DNA of 47,197 nucleotides from Arenibacter latericius DSM 15913. GTDB lineage: Bacteria > Bacteroidota > Bacteroidia > Flavobacteriales > Flavobacteriaceae. The translations under genes were made by a program, and so were the position numbers. The notes beneath the pieces were generated by a model. That model did not search any database. It was not told the DNA's origin and saw nothing but the letters and a program-made list of their open reading frames with translations. Shown in pieces: positions 36,466-44,651 of this stretch; positions within the stretch are counted from its first letter, which is position 1, and each line of letters opens with the position of its first letter. The stretch spans positions 1-47,197 of the forward strand of contig NZ_AUKX01000040.1 of the NCBI RefSeq assembly GCF_000424985.1. The letters run 5' to 3'.

Positions 36466-36717
36466 ATGAAAGAAACAATCAACAAATACGGCAACAGACT
36501 TAGCGCAATTTTCTGCAGTATATTTGGACATCATTTTGGAGTTACCAAAGAAATAACATCACATATTAAAGAGTACAAGTGTGTTCACTGCAACAAAGAG
36601 GTAACAACGGACGCCAGCGGAAACCTCTCAGAACTAACGCCAGAATTACAGGACATCAACAATACACTAGAGCACATCTACCAAAAAAGACATAACTCTA
36701 ACCAACAAGTTGCTTAA
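36466..36717 (+). CDS. Small zinc-ribbon-like protein
   Basis: An 83-residue protein of the Bacteroidota. A Cys pair in the second half (CVHC, about 44-47) and CSIFGHHF (about 17-24) form a likely zinc site with Cys/His ligands. The core KEYKCVHCNKEVTTD resembles the short DUF1660-like ribbon proteins I recall from flavobacterial genomes. It has no signal peptide and its function is not known. Stands alone, with no promoter box detected. Confidence 0.7.
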   Translation: MKETINKYGNRLSAIFCSIFGHHFGVTKEITSHIKEYKCVHCNKEVTTDASGNLSELTPELQDINNTLEHIYQKRHNSNQQVA

Positions 36718-36772
36718 ATCCGCTAGCTAAAGTTGAAACGACAACCGTTTTCTGCGTGGGTAAATAACATTG

Positions 36773-36858
36773 TTCCTGAAAATTGAATAAGTAACGATTA
36801 TTTATATCTGTTGTTAACCCCACGACAGTAAAATGGAGTTGCCTTCAATTTTCGGGAA
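36773..36858. other. Long inverted repeat after the zinc-ribbon gene
   Basis: TTCCTGAAAATTGAA (36773-36787) and TTCAATTTTCGGGAA (36844-36858) pair across 15 positions with one G-U. The 56 nt between also hold GTGGG and CCCAC arms, so a branched RNA of about 86 nt can form. T follows the right arm, so it may act as a terminator for the + strand gene or for thiL. Confidence 0.5.
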
Positions 36859-36867
36859 TTTTTATTT

Positions 36868-37911
36868 TTAAGAAAACGAATTCCACCCTTGAGCGGTTAT
36901 CGGAATTTTTGTATCACCACGAGAAATTAGATTAGCCCCCTCATTTTCTTCCGTCATGTGTCCGATAATAGAAAAATGTGGGTTGCCTTTAATTTTAGGA
37001 TAGTCTTTTTGATCTATTGTGAATAATAGCTCATAGTCCTCTCCCCCACTTAAAGCCACCATAGTGCTATCTATATTAAACTCCTCACAGGCTGAAATTA
37101 CTGTTGGATCTAACGGAATTTTATCTTCAAACAAATTACAACCAACTCCACTTGCCTTACACAGATGTAGAATCTCCGAAGAAAGTCCGTCACTAATATC
37201 AATCATTGATGTAGGCTTTATTTCTAGTCCTTCCAATAGACCTTTGACATCTTTTCTTGACTCTGGTTTTAGCTGTCGCTCTATTATATAAGTATATGGT
37301 GATAGGTCTGGCTGATTATTAGGATTCACCTTAAAAACCTCTTTCTCCCTTTCTAACACTTGTAAACCGCAATATGCACCTCCCACATCTCCAGATACAA
37401 CTAGAAGATCATTTGGTTTAGCGCCACTTCTATAAACTATATCAGCCTCATTTGCCTCCCCAATAGCAGTTACACTAATTATCATTCCCTTAGTAGAAGA
37501 TGTAGTATCACCACCAATTAGGTCTACGTTATATATTTTTGCTGCCAAGGCCACTCCTGCATAAAACTCTTCCAATGCCTCTAATGGAAATCTATTAGAT
37601 ACCGCTATGGAGACGGTTATTTGCGTAGCTACGGCATTCATAGCATAGATATCCGATAAATTAACCATCACGGATTTATACCCTAGGTGTTTTAATGGCA
37701 TATAACTTAAATCGAAATGCACCCCCTCTACTAACATATCGGTAGATACCACTGCTTTCTTCTCGTTAAAGTTTAGCACAGCAGCATCATCCCCAATTCC
37801 TTTTAGGGTAGATTTATGGTTAATTTTAAAACTTTTAGTGAGGTGCTGGATTAGTCCAAACTCACCCAACTCTTCTAGGCTTGTCCTTTCTTGGTTCTTA
37901 TCTTCTAACAT
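36868..37911 (-). CDS. thiL: Thiamine-monophosphate kinase
   Basis: A 347-residue AIR-synthase-fold kinase that phosphorylates thiamine monophosphate to the active diphosphate. Motifs are GIGDDAAVL (about 40-48), STDMLVEGVHFDL (about 56-68), GGDTTSS (about 129-135), DISDGLSSE (about 233-241) and LSGGEDYELLF (about 292-302). A perfect -7 box on the minus strand (37923-37916) puts the transcription start at or within a few bases of the ATG, so the mRNA may be leaderless. No TPP riboswitch motif is visible. Confidence 0.96.
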   Translation of the reverse strand: MLEDKNQERTSLEELGEFGLIQHLTKSFKINHKSTLKGIGDDAAVLNFNEKKAVVSTDMLVEGVHFDLSYMPLKHLGYKSVMVNLSDIYAMNAVATQITVSIAVSNRFPLEALEEFYAGVALAAKIYNVDLIGGDTTSSTKGMIISVTAIGEANEADIVYRSGAKPNDLLVVSGDVGGAYCGLQVLEREKEVFKVNPNNQPDLSPYTYIIERQLKPESRKDVKGLLEGLEIKPTSMIDISDGLSSEILHLCKASGVGCNLFEDKIPLDPTVISACEEFNIDSTMVALSGGEDYELLFTIDQKDYPKIKGNPHFSIIGHMTEENEGANLISRGDTKIPITAQGWNSFS

Positions 37912-37915
37912 ACTG

Positions 37916-37923
37916 CAAAAGTA
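37916..37923 (-). promoter_or_regulatory. -7 promoter element of thiL
   Basis: TACTTTTG on the minus strand, a perfect TAnnTTTG, 4 bp before the ATG. The start site would fall around 37910-37911, suggesting a leaderless or near-leaderless mRNA. Confidence 0.5.
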
Positions 37924-38108
37924 AGGAGTAAATTTATTTATTAGACCTTTTGCACTAAATATTGAGCAGAAGGGTAATTATTTTCTATTTTGAATATGAT
38001 TAAGATTAATCAGCAATGAAGAAATTAGATATTATAAAGTAATAATTAATTGAGTCTATCAACCTCCAGAATGCAAATACCTATCATCGGGACATTCAAA
38101 TACAATAT

Positions 38109-38144
38109 AAAAACGCCAGCCCTTTAATAAAGACTGGCGTTTTT
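38109..38144 (-). terminator. Terminator after the oxidoreductase gene
   Basis: AAAAACGCCAG (38109-38119) pairs perfectly with CTGGCGTTTTT (38134-38144) around a 14-nt loop. It lies 24 bp past the stop of the oxidoreductase, which reads leftward on the minus strand. Confidence 0.8.
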
Positions 38145-38167
38145 GTATTTGAATCAAGATGTTATTC

Positions 38168-39625
38168 CTAACCTAAGGAATACCCATCTCTATAGGTTCT
38201 CTTCACATATTTGTTAGCGGCCTCAAAGTTACTCACCTTCATATTTTCCGCATCCCATAAGAGTCGCTTTCTACCATAGTACTGAGAACCACCACTCCAG
38301 AATCCTTTACTTTCTGCTTTAGGATCTACCTCAAAATAGGCTTTAAGCGCCAAGTTCCCAATAAGGATACTTTCTGTAAACGGACCCGCATAGTCAAAAG
38401 ATGAACTAGTTTCCGCATTTCCGTAACCCGCCATACAAGCATTTACCCACTGCAAGTAGTGCCCCTCAGGGACTCTTGCTATAGTTTCTTCAACTTCAAA
38501 CTGCTCGTTTAAGCTTAATGGAAGTAGCCTTGGATTAGCTCCATAACAATCTGCCATTAATTTTCCTTTGGTACCTATAAATAGTACACCACCATCCCAG
38601 TTACCCATTGGCTCATCATCTCCCATTTCTTCTGGGCGCTCTGGAAGCAATCCGCCATCCATCCAAGTAACTTTTACATTGCCTTTCCCATCGGTTCTTG
38701 GATAGCTAAGGTGTATTTTACTGGAGTTAGGGAAACTTTTTGGATAATCTGCAGTTTCAAACTTCCCTTTAAAGGAGTCAGACACGCTACACTCAACCTG
38801 ATTTGGATATAGAATAGGAAGGATCCTATAAACGGGATCCATAATATGGCAAGCCATATCTCCTAGAGCTCCTGTTCCAAAATCTGACCAACCTCTCCAA
38901 TCAAATGGAAGATAAGCATCGTTATAATCGCGCATTTCTGCAGTTCCTAACCATAGATCCCAATTAAGTCCTTTTGGTATTCTATCCTTTTTTGTTGGTG
39001 TCTGTAATGCCTGAGGCCAAATAGCCCTATTAGTCCAACACTCAACGGTGTGTACTTCACCAATAATTCCGGTGTCATAAATCTCCTTCATCTTACGCAC
39101 TCCATCTCCAGAACCACCTTGGTTACCCATCTGGGTGACCACCTTATATTTTTTAGCTGCTTCGGTAAGCATTCTCGCCTCCCAAATATCATGCGTCAAA
39201 GGTTTTTGAACGTACACATGCTTCCCCATTTGCATTGCCATATAAGCTTGTACCGCGTGATTATGATCTGGGGTAGATACTGAAACAGCATCTATATTGT
39301 TCTTTTCCTTCTCTAGCATCTCCCTAAAATCTGCATAGTACTTCGCTTTCGGGAAATTTTTCCTTGAATCTACAGCCTGCCTATCATCTACATCACATAA
39401 AGCCACAATATTCACATTGGGACTTTCGGCAAAAGAGGTAAGATCGCTCTTTCCTTTCCCGCCAACACCAATACCTGCAATGTTTAATTTATCACTAGGA
39501 GCAACAAAACCCGGGCCGCCTAATACGTGTCTCGGGACAATCATAAATCCTGCCGTTGCCAACCCGGCACCTTTGATAAAATCTCTTCGAGATTTATTAT
39601 TAAATGTGGTCTTTTTCTTGGACAT
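38168..39625 (-). CDS. Tat-exported Gfo/Idh/MocA-family oxidoreductase
   Basis: A 485-residue NAD(P)-dependent oxidoreductase with a twin-arginine signal (KSRRDFIKGAGLATAGFMIV, about 12-31), so it is sent folded to the periplasm. The nucleotide loop AGIGVGGKG follows (about 50-58). The usual EKP lysine motif reads VQKPLTHD (about 142-149), with Gln for Glu. Bacteroidota encode many such exported members, often next to sugar-degradation genes; here no such gene is adjacent. Substrate unknown. A perfect palindrome lies 167 bp upstream. Confidence 0.92.
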   Translation of the reverse strand: MSKKKTTFNNKSRRDFIKGAGLATAGFMIVPRHVLGGPGFVAPSDKLNIAGIGVGGKGKSDLTSFAESPNVNIVALCDVDDRQAVDSRKNFPKAKYYADFREMLEKEKNNIDAVSVSTPDHNHAVQAYMAMQMGKHVYVQKPLTHDIWEARMLTEAAKKYKVVTQMGNQGGSGDGVRKMKEIYDTGIIGEVHTVECWTNRAIWPQALQTPTKKDRIPKGLNWDLWLGTAEMRDYNDAYLPFDWRGWSDFGTGALGDMACHIMDPVYRILPILYPNQVECSVSDSFKGKFETADYPKSFPNSSKIHLSYPRTDGKGNVKVTWMDGGLLPERPEEMGDDEPMGNWDGGVLFIGTKGKLMADCYGANPRLLPLSLNEQFEVEETIARVPEGHYLQWVNACMAGYGNAETSSSFDYAGPFTESILIGNLALKAYFEVDPKAESKGFWSGGSQYYGRKRLLWDAENMKVSNFEAANKYVKRTYRDGYSLG

Positions 39626-40096
39626 AATTTTAGAAGAATTATTTTGGTTTTTAAAAATGCAGTTGAATTTAATGTAAATTTCTGTAATGACAAGGAGAAA
39701 GCAGGAATAAATTTTACTATGCTGAGCTCTCTCAACCTTTTTATGATACCCTTAAAAAAAAATGTTTTTTACATTAACTACCTATATCGTTAAAGTAGTA
39801 AATTACTACTTTTCAATTACATACTAAGACTTTCTGTTTTCTTAACATAATAAGATTTCACTAAGCTCTCTTCATACTACTAATTCGTAAAACCAATTGG
39901 ATTTCCCTCCATTTCTTTCACTAAAAAATGAATCAAGACGCCACGTTAGCACGCACTTCCAAACCATGTCTCCCAACATAAAATTCCCCATAGAAAGAAC
40001 TGATAGTCCTATAGGCTAGATTAATGTTGGAAAATATGGTAAAACACTTCTTATGTAGTATCTTTGTACCCTAATTTAGATTAAATCCAATTAACG
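39626..40096. other. Divergent intergenic region with operator-like palindromes
   Basis: This 471-bp gap between the divergent oxidoreductase and SUF operon holds no gene. AAAGTAGTAA (39792-39801), one A, then TTACTACTTT (39803-39812) is a perfect 10-bp palindrome, operator-like. A second, CCTATAGG (40008-40015) with partly symmetric flanks, lies about 44 bp before the SUF -7 box. Confidence 0.6.
40059..40066 (+). promoter_or_regulatory. -7 promoter element of the SUF operon
   Basis: TATCTTTG, a perfect TAnnTTTG, 31 nt before the ATG of the A-type carrier gene. The -33 site is weak (TTGG at 40027-40030 is too far), which fits an activator-dependent or regulated promoter. Confidence 0.6.
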
Positions 40097-40426
40097 ATGA
40101 TTAAAGTATCTGAATCGGCAAGAGAAAGGGTAATGGCCCTTATGAGTGAGGGAGGCTTTGATGCAAACACCGACTTCGTAAGAGTAGGTGTTAAAAGTGG
40201 TGGATGCAGCGGCTTATCTTATGAGCTTAATTTTGATAAAACAATAGGTGAAACCGATAAGATGTTTGAGGACAACTCTGTACGGATATTAGTAGACAAA
40301 AAGAGTTTCTTATATCTAGTAGGCACCGTATTGGAATACTCTGGCGGACTTAACGGCAAAGGTTTTGTCTTTAATAACCCCAACGCTCAAAGAACTTGTG
40401 GCTGTGGAGAAAGCTTCTCACTATAA
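40097..40426 (+). CDS. A-type Fe-S carrier (HesB/IscA family), SUF operon
   Basis: A 109-residue HesB/IscA/SufA protein. The three Cys ligands are present: GGCSGLSYEL (about 35-44) and CGCGESF (about 102-108). It takes a nascent cluster from SufBCD and delivers it to targets. It opens the operon; sufB starts 118 bp downstream, after a hairpin. SufA versus ErpA cannot be decided from sequence, so no symbol is given. Confidence 0.93.
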   Translation: MIKVSESARERVMALMSEGGFDANTDFVRVGVKSGGCSGLSYELNFDKTIGETDKMFEDNSVRILVDKKSFLYLVGTVLEYSGGLNGKGFVFNNPNAQRTCGCGESFSL

Positions 40427-40483
40427 CGCAACAGGAGAAAAAGTGATATTGTAACAATGAGCATTTGTTAAATTACTAAATGC

Positions 40484-40526
40484 GTTAAAAAGAGAAAGAG
40501 TAGCGTTTTAACTCTTCCTTTTTAAC
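40484..40526 (+). other. Hairpin in the carrier-sufB gap
   Basis: GTTAAAAAG (40484-40492) pairs with CTTTTTAAC (40518-40526) and AAGAGT (40496-40501) with ACTCTT (40511-40516): 15 bp with a small internal loop and 9-nt loop. It ends 18 bp before the sufB ATG. It could be a processing site or attenuator that sets carrier versus scaffold levels. Confidence 0.55.
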
Positions 40527-40543
40527 TCTTTAACTTATATGAA

Positions 40544-41989
40544 ATGGCATACACAGAAGAAGAATTAAAGAAAGAATTGGAAACCAAAGAGTACGAGTAT
40601 GGTTTCTATACGGATATTGAATCGGATACGTTTCCAGCCGGATTAAACGAAGAGATAGTGATTGCTATTTCTAAAAGGAAGGAAGAACCGGAATGGATGA
40701 CGCTATGGAGATTAGAATCGTTTAAGATCTGGAAGGAAATGGTTGAGCCAGAATGGCCGAACGTAAAATATGAAAAACCTGATTTTCAGGCTATCTCTTA
40801 CTATTCCGCACCTAACTCCAAACCAAAATACGACAGCTTAGATGAAGTAGATCCAGAATTACTGGACACTTTTAATAGGTTGGGAATTTCTTTAGATGAG
40901 CAAAAGAAATTGGCTGGAGTAGCCGTAGACATTGTGATGGACTCTGTTTCAGTAGCCACCACTTTTAAAAAGACTTTAGCGGAAAAAGGAATTATATTCT
41001 GCTCTATTTCGGAAGCGATTAGGGAGCATCCAGAATTAGTAAAAAAATATATAGGTAGTGTTGTTCCCCAAAAAGACAACTTTTATGCAGCCTTAAATTC
41101 GGCCGTATTCTCAGACGGATCCTTCTGCTACATCCCTAAAGGAGTACGTTGTCCTATGGAACTGTCTACTTATTTTAGAATTAACCAAGCAGGAACAGGT
41201 CAGTTCGAAAGAACATTGGTAATTGCAGATGAAGATAGTTACGTTAGTTATTTGGAAGGTTGTACCGCTCCTTCCCGAGATGAAAATCAATTACACGCAG
41301 CAGTAGTAGAACTAATAGCCTTAGACGGGGCAGAAATTAAATATTCTACCGTTCAAAACTGGTTCCCAGGAAACAAAGAAGGAAAAGGAGGCGTATATAA
41401 TTTTGTGACCAAAAGAGGTATTTGCGAAAAGAACGCTAAAATTTCTTGGACACAAGTAGAAACTGGATCAGCCGTTACCTGGAAATATCCTTCTTGTATA
41501 TTAAAAGGAGATAATTCTATTGGTGAATTTTATTCTGTTGCAGTGACTAATAATCACCAACAAGCAGATACTGGTACTAAAATGATCCACTTAGGGAAAA
41601 ACACAAAAAGTACCATTATCTCTAAAGGTATCTCTGCAGGAAAATCGCAAAATAGTTACCGAGGTTTAGTACAAGTGAGCAGCAGGGCCGAGAATGCTAG
41701 AAACTTCTCCCAATGTGATTCACTATTAATGGGGAACGATTGTGGCGCACATGCATTTCCATATATAGAAGTCAAGAACAAGTCAGCCATGATAGAACAT
41801 GAGGCAACCACAAGTAAAATTGGGGAAGACCAGATTTTCTATTGCAACCAAAGGGGAATAGACACGGAAAAAGCCATTGCACTTATTGTTAACGGGTTTA
41901 GCAAAGAGGTATTAAATAAATTGCCAATGGAATTTGCGGTGGAAGCTCAAAAATTATTAGAAATAAGCTTGGAGGGATCAGTAGGATAA
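40544..41989 (+). CDS. sufB: Fe-S cluster assembly protein SufB
   Basis: A 481-residue scaffold protein of the SufBC2D complex. Recognisable segments: [20 protein letters not shown] (about 179-198) and the beta-helix core with [20 protein letters not shown] (about 317-336). The C-terminal helices contact SufC. Typical length. SufB normally carries the nascent cluster with SufD. It is followed by a 75-bp gap and sufC. Confidence 0.97.
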   Translation: MAYTEEELKKELETKEYEYGFYTDIESDTFPAGLNEEIVIAISKRKEEPEWMTLWRLESFKIWKEMVEPEWPNVKYEKPDFQAISYYSAPNSKPKYDSLDEVDPELLDTFNRLGISLDEQKKLAGVAVDIVMDSVSVATTFKKTLAEKGIIFCSISEAIREHPELVKKYIGSVVPQKDNFYAALNSAVFSDGSFCYIPKGVRCPMELSTYFRINQAGTGQFERTLVIADEDSYVSYLEGCTAPSRDENQLHAAVVELIALDGAEIKYSTVQNWFPGNKEGKGGVYNFVTKRGICEKNAKISWTQVETGSAVTWKYPSCILKGDNSIGEFYSVAVTNNHQQADTGTKMIHLGKNTKSTIISKGISAGKSQNSYRGLVQVSSRAENARNFSQCDSLLMGNDCGAHAFPYIEVKNKSAMIEHEATTSKIGEDQIFYCNQRGIDTEKAIALIVNGFSKEVLNKLPMEFAVEAQKLLEISLEGSVG

Positions 41990-42064
41990 ACCTCCGAAAT
42001 CCCTGATGGGGAAATAGTAATCTGGATTATTAAAATACACTACAACTAGAAAAATAGTTTTAAA

Positions 42065-42817
42065 ATGCTAAAAATAAAAAACTTACACGCCAATATAGAT
42101 GGCAAGGAAATATTAAACGGAATCGATCTAACCGTAAATGCAGGAGAAGTACATGCTATAATGGGACCAAACGGTTCTGGTAAAAGTACCTTGGCATCTG
42201 TAATTGCAGGAAAGGAAGATTTTGAAGTTACAGAAGGGGAAATAACAATGGATAATGAGAGCATAATAGAAGACTCCCCTGAAGAAAGAGCTCATAAAGG
42301 TATATTTCTCTCGTTTCAATATCCTGTAGAAATTCCTGGTGTATCGGTAACCAACTTTATTAAAACCTCCATAAACGAATCTAGAAAAGCACAAGGCTTG
42401 GAAGAAATGGGAGCAAAAGATATGTTGAAGTTACTTCGTGAAAAGTCTGAACTACTAGGTATAGATAGAAAATTCTTATCTCGTTCTCTTAATGAAGGTT
42501 TTTCTGGAGGAGAGAAGAAAAGAAACGAAATATTCCAAATGGCCATGTTAGAGCCTAAATTGGCTATTTTGGATGAAACGGATTCCGGTTTGGATATTGA
42601 TGCTCTTAGAGTGGTTGCCAATGGAGTAAACACCCTAAAGACAAAAGATAACGCTGTAATTTTGATTACTCACTACCAGCGTTTATTAGAGTATATAGTA
42701 CCTGATTATGTACACGTACTTCACAATGGAAAAATTGTAAAGTCGGGTACCAAAGAATTAGCACTAGAACTAGAAGAGAAAGGATACGATTGGCTAAAGC
42801 CAGAGTCGGTAGTATAG
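42065..42817 (+). CDS. sufC: Fe-S assembly ATPase SufC
   Basis: A 250-residue ABC-type ATPase without membrane spans. Walker A GPNGSGKSTLAS (about 34-45), signature SGGEKKRNEIFQM (about 143-155) and Walker B LAILDETDSGLDID (about 164-177) are complete. ATP hydrolysis drives shape changes in SufBCD during cluster assembly. The following 478 bp, before sufD, are unusually long for this operon and contain a decayed four-helix-bundle gene. Confidence 0.97.
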   Translation: MLKIKNLHANIDGKEILNGIDLTVNAGEVHAIMGPNGSGKSTLASVIAGKEDFEVTEGEITMDNESIIEDSPEERAHKGIFLSFQYPVEIPGVSVTNFIKTSINESRKAQGLEEMGAKDMLKLLREKSELLGIDRKFLSRSLNEGFSGGEKKRNEIFQMAMLEPKLAILDETDSGLDIDALRVVANGVNTLKTKDNAVILITHYQRLLEYIVPDYVHVLHNGKIVKSGTKELALELEEKGYDWLKPESVV

Positions 42818-42828
42818 TTTAGCCCTGT

Positions 42829-43291
42829 CTAACGTCACAAGTCCAAATGTAAAAGCCGATATATCGTAGTGCATCACTAAGTTGGGAATGTCAAACAAAA
42901 TCATTTGAAGAAACAAACGCTTGAAGAAAGCAAATCGATTTCAACAAAAAGATTTAGAAAATTAACCAACAAGGGTAAAACTGAAAAGGACATCGATTTA
43001 AAAGGCAAATCAGAAGAGCTTCCATTTCTATAAGCTCCAATATTGCAGAAGGATTTGAAAGAAAGACGGATGAAGAATTTATTTACTTCCTATACTAACT
43101 AGGAGATCTACTACAGAGGTAGGGTCACCGATATAGCAAGGATTGGATTTAGAATAGGTAGATAATAAGGAGTTTTTCATATTAAAGGAACAATTAGAAA
43201 ATATATCTAAAATATTAAATGGTTTTATAGTTCATATTAGTGCATAAACAAGAAACTGTATAACATTTGACATTTAGACATTACAACTTAG
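42829..43291. repeat. Inverted repeats flanking the decayed four-helix-bundle cassette
   Basis: GTCCAAATGTAAAA (42841-42854) and TTTGACATTTAGAC (43266-43279) are complementary at 12 of 14 positions. Extended to 26 positions (42829-42854 and 43266-43291) 18 match, sharing an outer CTAA/TTAG. They bracket the pseudogene just as the pair at scoA-scoB brackets its intact relative. Confidence 0.5.
42888..43247 (+). pseudogene. Decayed four-helix-bundle (IVS-family) gene between sufC and sufD
   Basis: Read across frames, this stretch spells a member of the same family as the intact gene at 20509. Pieces are FEETNA-stop-RKQIDFNKKI-stop (42904-42957), KLTNKGKTEKDIDLK (42959-43003), KRQIRRASISISSNIAEGFE (43000-43059, the family's signature, continuing to IYFLY at 43095), and then a third frame with RRSTTEV, and VDNKEFFILKEQLENISKIL ending at TAA 43245-43247. 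At least three frameshifts and four in-frame stops (42922, 42955, 43134, 43155) disable it. It is in the + strand, as the operon is. It is a different lineage from the scoA-scoB copy, judging by the signature region. Confidence 0.85.
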
Positions 43292-43295
43292 AAAA

Positions 43296-44612
43296 ATGGA
43301 TTTAAAAGAAAAATTAGTCTCCTCTTTTTTAGCGTTTGAAAACAATGTGGACGTGGAGCATTCTGTACACGATATACGCACCGAAGCAATAAAAAAGTTT
43401 GAAGAAAAAGGATTTCCATCCCGTAAAGAGGAGGAATGGAAATACACCTCATTGAATACGTTACAAAAAGTAGATTTCAGCATATTTCCCAAAACCGAAA
43501 GCGACCTAGACTATAAGGATGTTAAGCGGTATTTTATGCATGAAATTGACACCTATAAAATTGTATTTATCGATGGCATTTATAGCTCCTATTTATCGGA
43601 AACTACGCATGATGGAGTAGATGTTTGCCTAATGAGCTCTGCACTAACCAAGCCCATGTACAAGGCAGTCATTGATGTCTACTTCAATAAAATTGCTTCT
43701 AAGGACGACTCGTTAACCAACCTAAACACTGCGTTTAGCAAGGAAGGGGCTTATATCTATATCCCTAAAAACAAGACGCCTAAAAAACCTATAGAGATAC
43801 TTCATTTTACTACTGGTACAGAAGCGGCATTGATGTCACAACCACGTAACTTGATTATTGCGGAAGAGAATACGGAATTACAAATTATAGAGCGTCATCA
43901 AAGCCTTACCTCTAACGACGTCTTTACCAATGCAGTTACGGAAATTTTTGCTGGTAAAAATGCCATTATAGACTATTATAAAGTTCAGAATGACGCCCTT
44001 ACAGCATCTTTGGTAGACAACACCTACATAGATCAAAAAGATGGTAGTACTGTAGATGTACATACCTTTTCCTTTGGTGGTAAATTAACTAGAAACAACC
44101 TTAATTACTATCAAAACGGAGAGCGTGTAAACTCCACCCTAAGAGGCGTTACCATTATAGAAGGTAAGCAGCATGTGGATCATCATACCCTAGTACATCA
44201 TATAAAACCCAATAACGAAAGTTATCAAGATTATAAGGGAATTTATGATGAGAATGCTACCGCTGTCTTTAACGGAAAGATTATAGTAGATCAAATTGCA
44301 CAAAAGACTAACGCGTTTCAGCAGAACAACAATATCTTATTAAGTGATAAGGCCACTATTAACACTAAACCTCAGCTAGAGATATTTGCTGATGATGTGA
44401 AGTGCTCCCACGGATGTACTATTGGTCAGCTAGATGAGGAGGCATTATTTTACTTACAGTCTAGAGGTATTCCTAAAAAGGAAGCCAAAGCATTGTTAAT
44501 GTATGCTTTCGCCAACAACGTTTTGTCCACGGTTCGTATTCCAGAACTTAAGACTAGAATCAATAAAATCATCGCCAAAAAATTGGGGGTTAATATTGGC
44601 TTTGACCTATAA
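43296..44612 (+). CDS. sufD: Fe-S cluster assembly protein SufD
   Basis: A 438-residue partner of SufB, with the beta-helix body and the C-terminal conserved block DDVKCSHGCTIGQLDEEALFYL (about 365-386). SufD and SufB form a heterodimer on SufC dimers; SufD is thought to help iron acquisition. Typical length. It is separated from sufC by the decayed cassette and lies 39 bp before sufS. Confidence 0.96.
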   Translation: MDLKEKLVSSFLAFENNVDVEHSVHDIRTEAIKKFEEKGFPSRKEEEWKYTSLNTLQKVDFSIFPKTESDLDYKDVKRYFMHEIDTYKIVFIDGIYSSYLSETTHDGVDVCLMSSALTKPMYKAVIDVYFNKIASKDDSLTNLNTAFSKEGAYIYIPKNKTPKKPIEILHFTTGTEAALMSQPRNLIIAEENTELQIIERHQSLTSNDVFTNAVTEIFAGKNAIIDYYKVQNDALTASLVDNTYIDQKDGSTVDVHTFSFGGKLTRNNLNYYQNGERVNSTLRGVTIIEGKQHVDHHTLVHHIKPNNESYQDYKGIYDENATAVFNGKIIVDQIAQKTNAFQQNNNILLSDKATINTKPQLEIFADDVKCSHGCTIGQLDEEALFYLQSRGIPKKEAKALLMYAFANNVLSTVRIPELKTRINKIIAKKLGVNIGFDL

Positions 44613-44651
44613 AAAGGAAAATAGCATCCCCAAAGTCAGTTATTTACCGTT

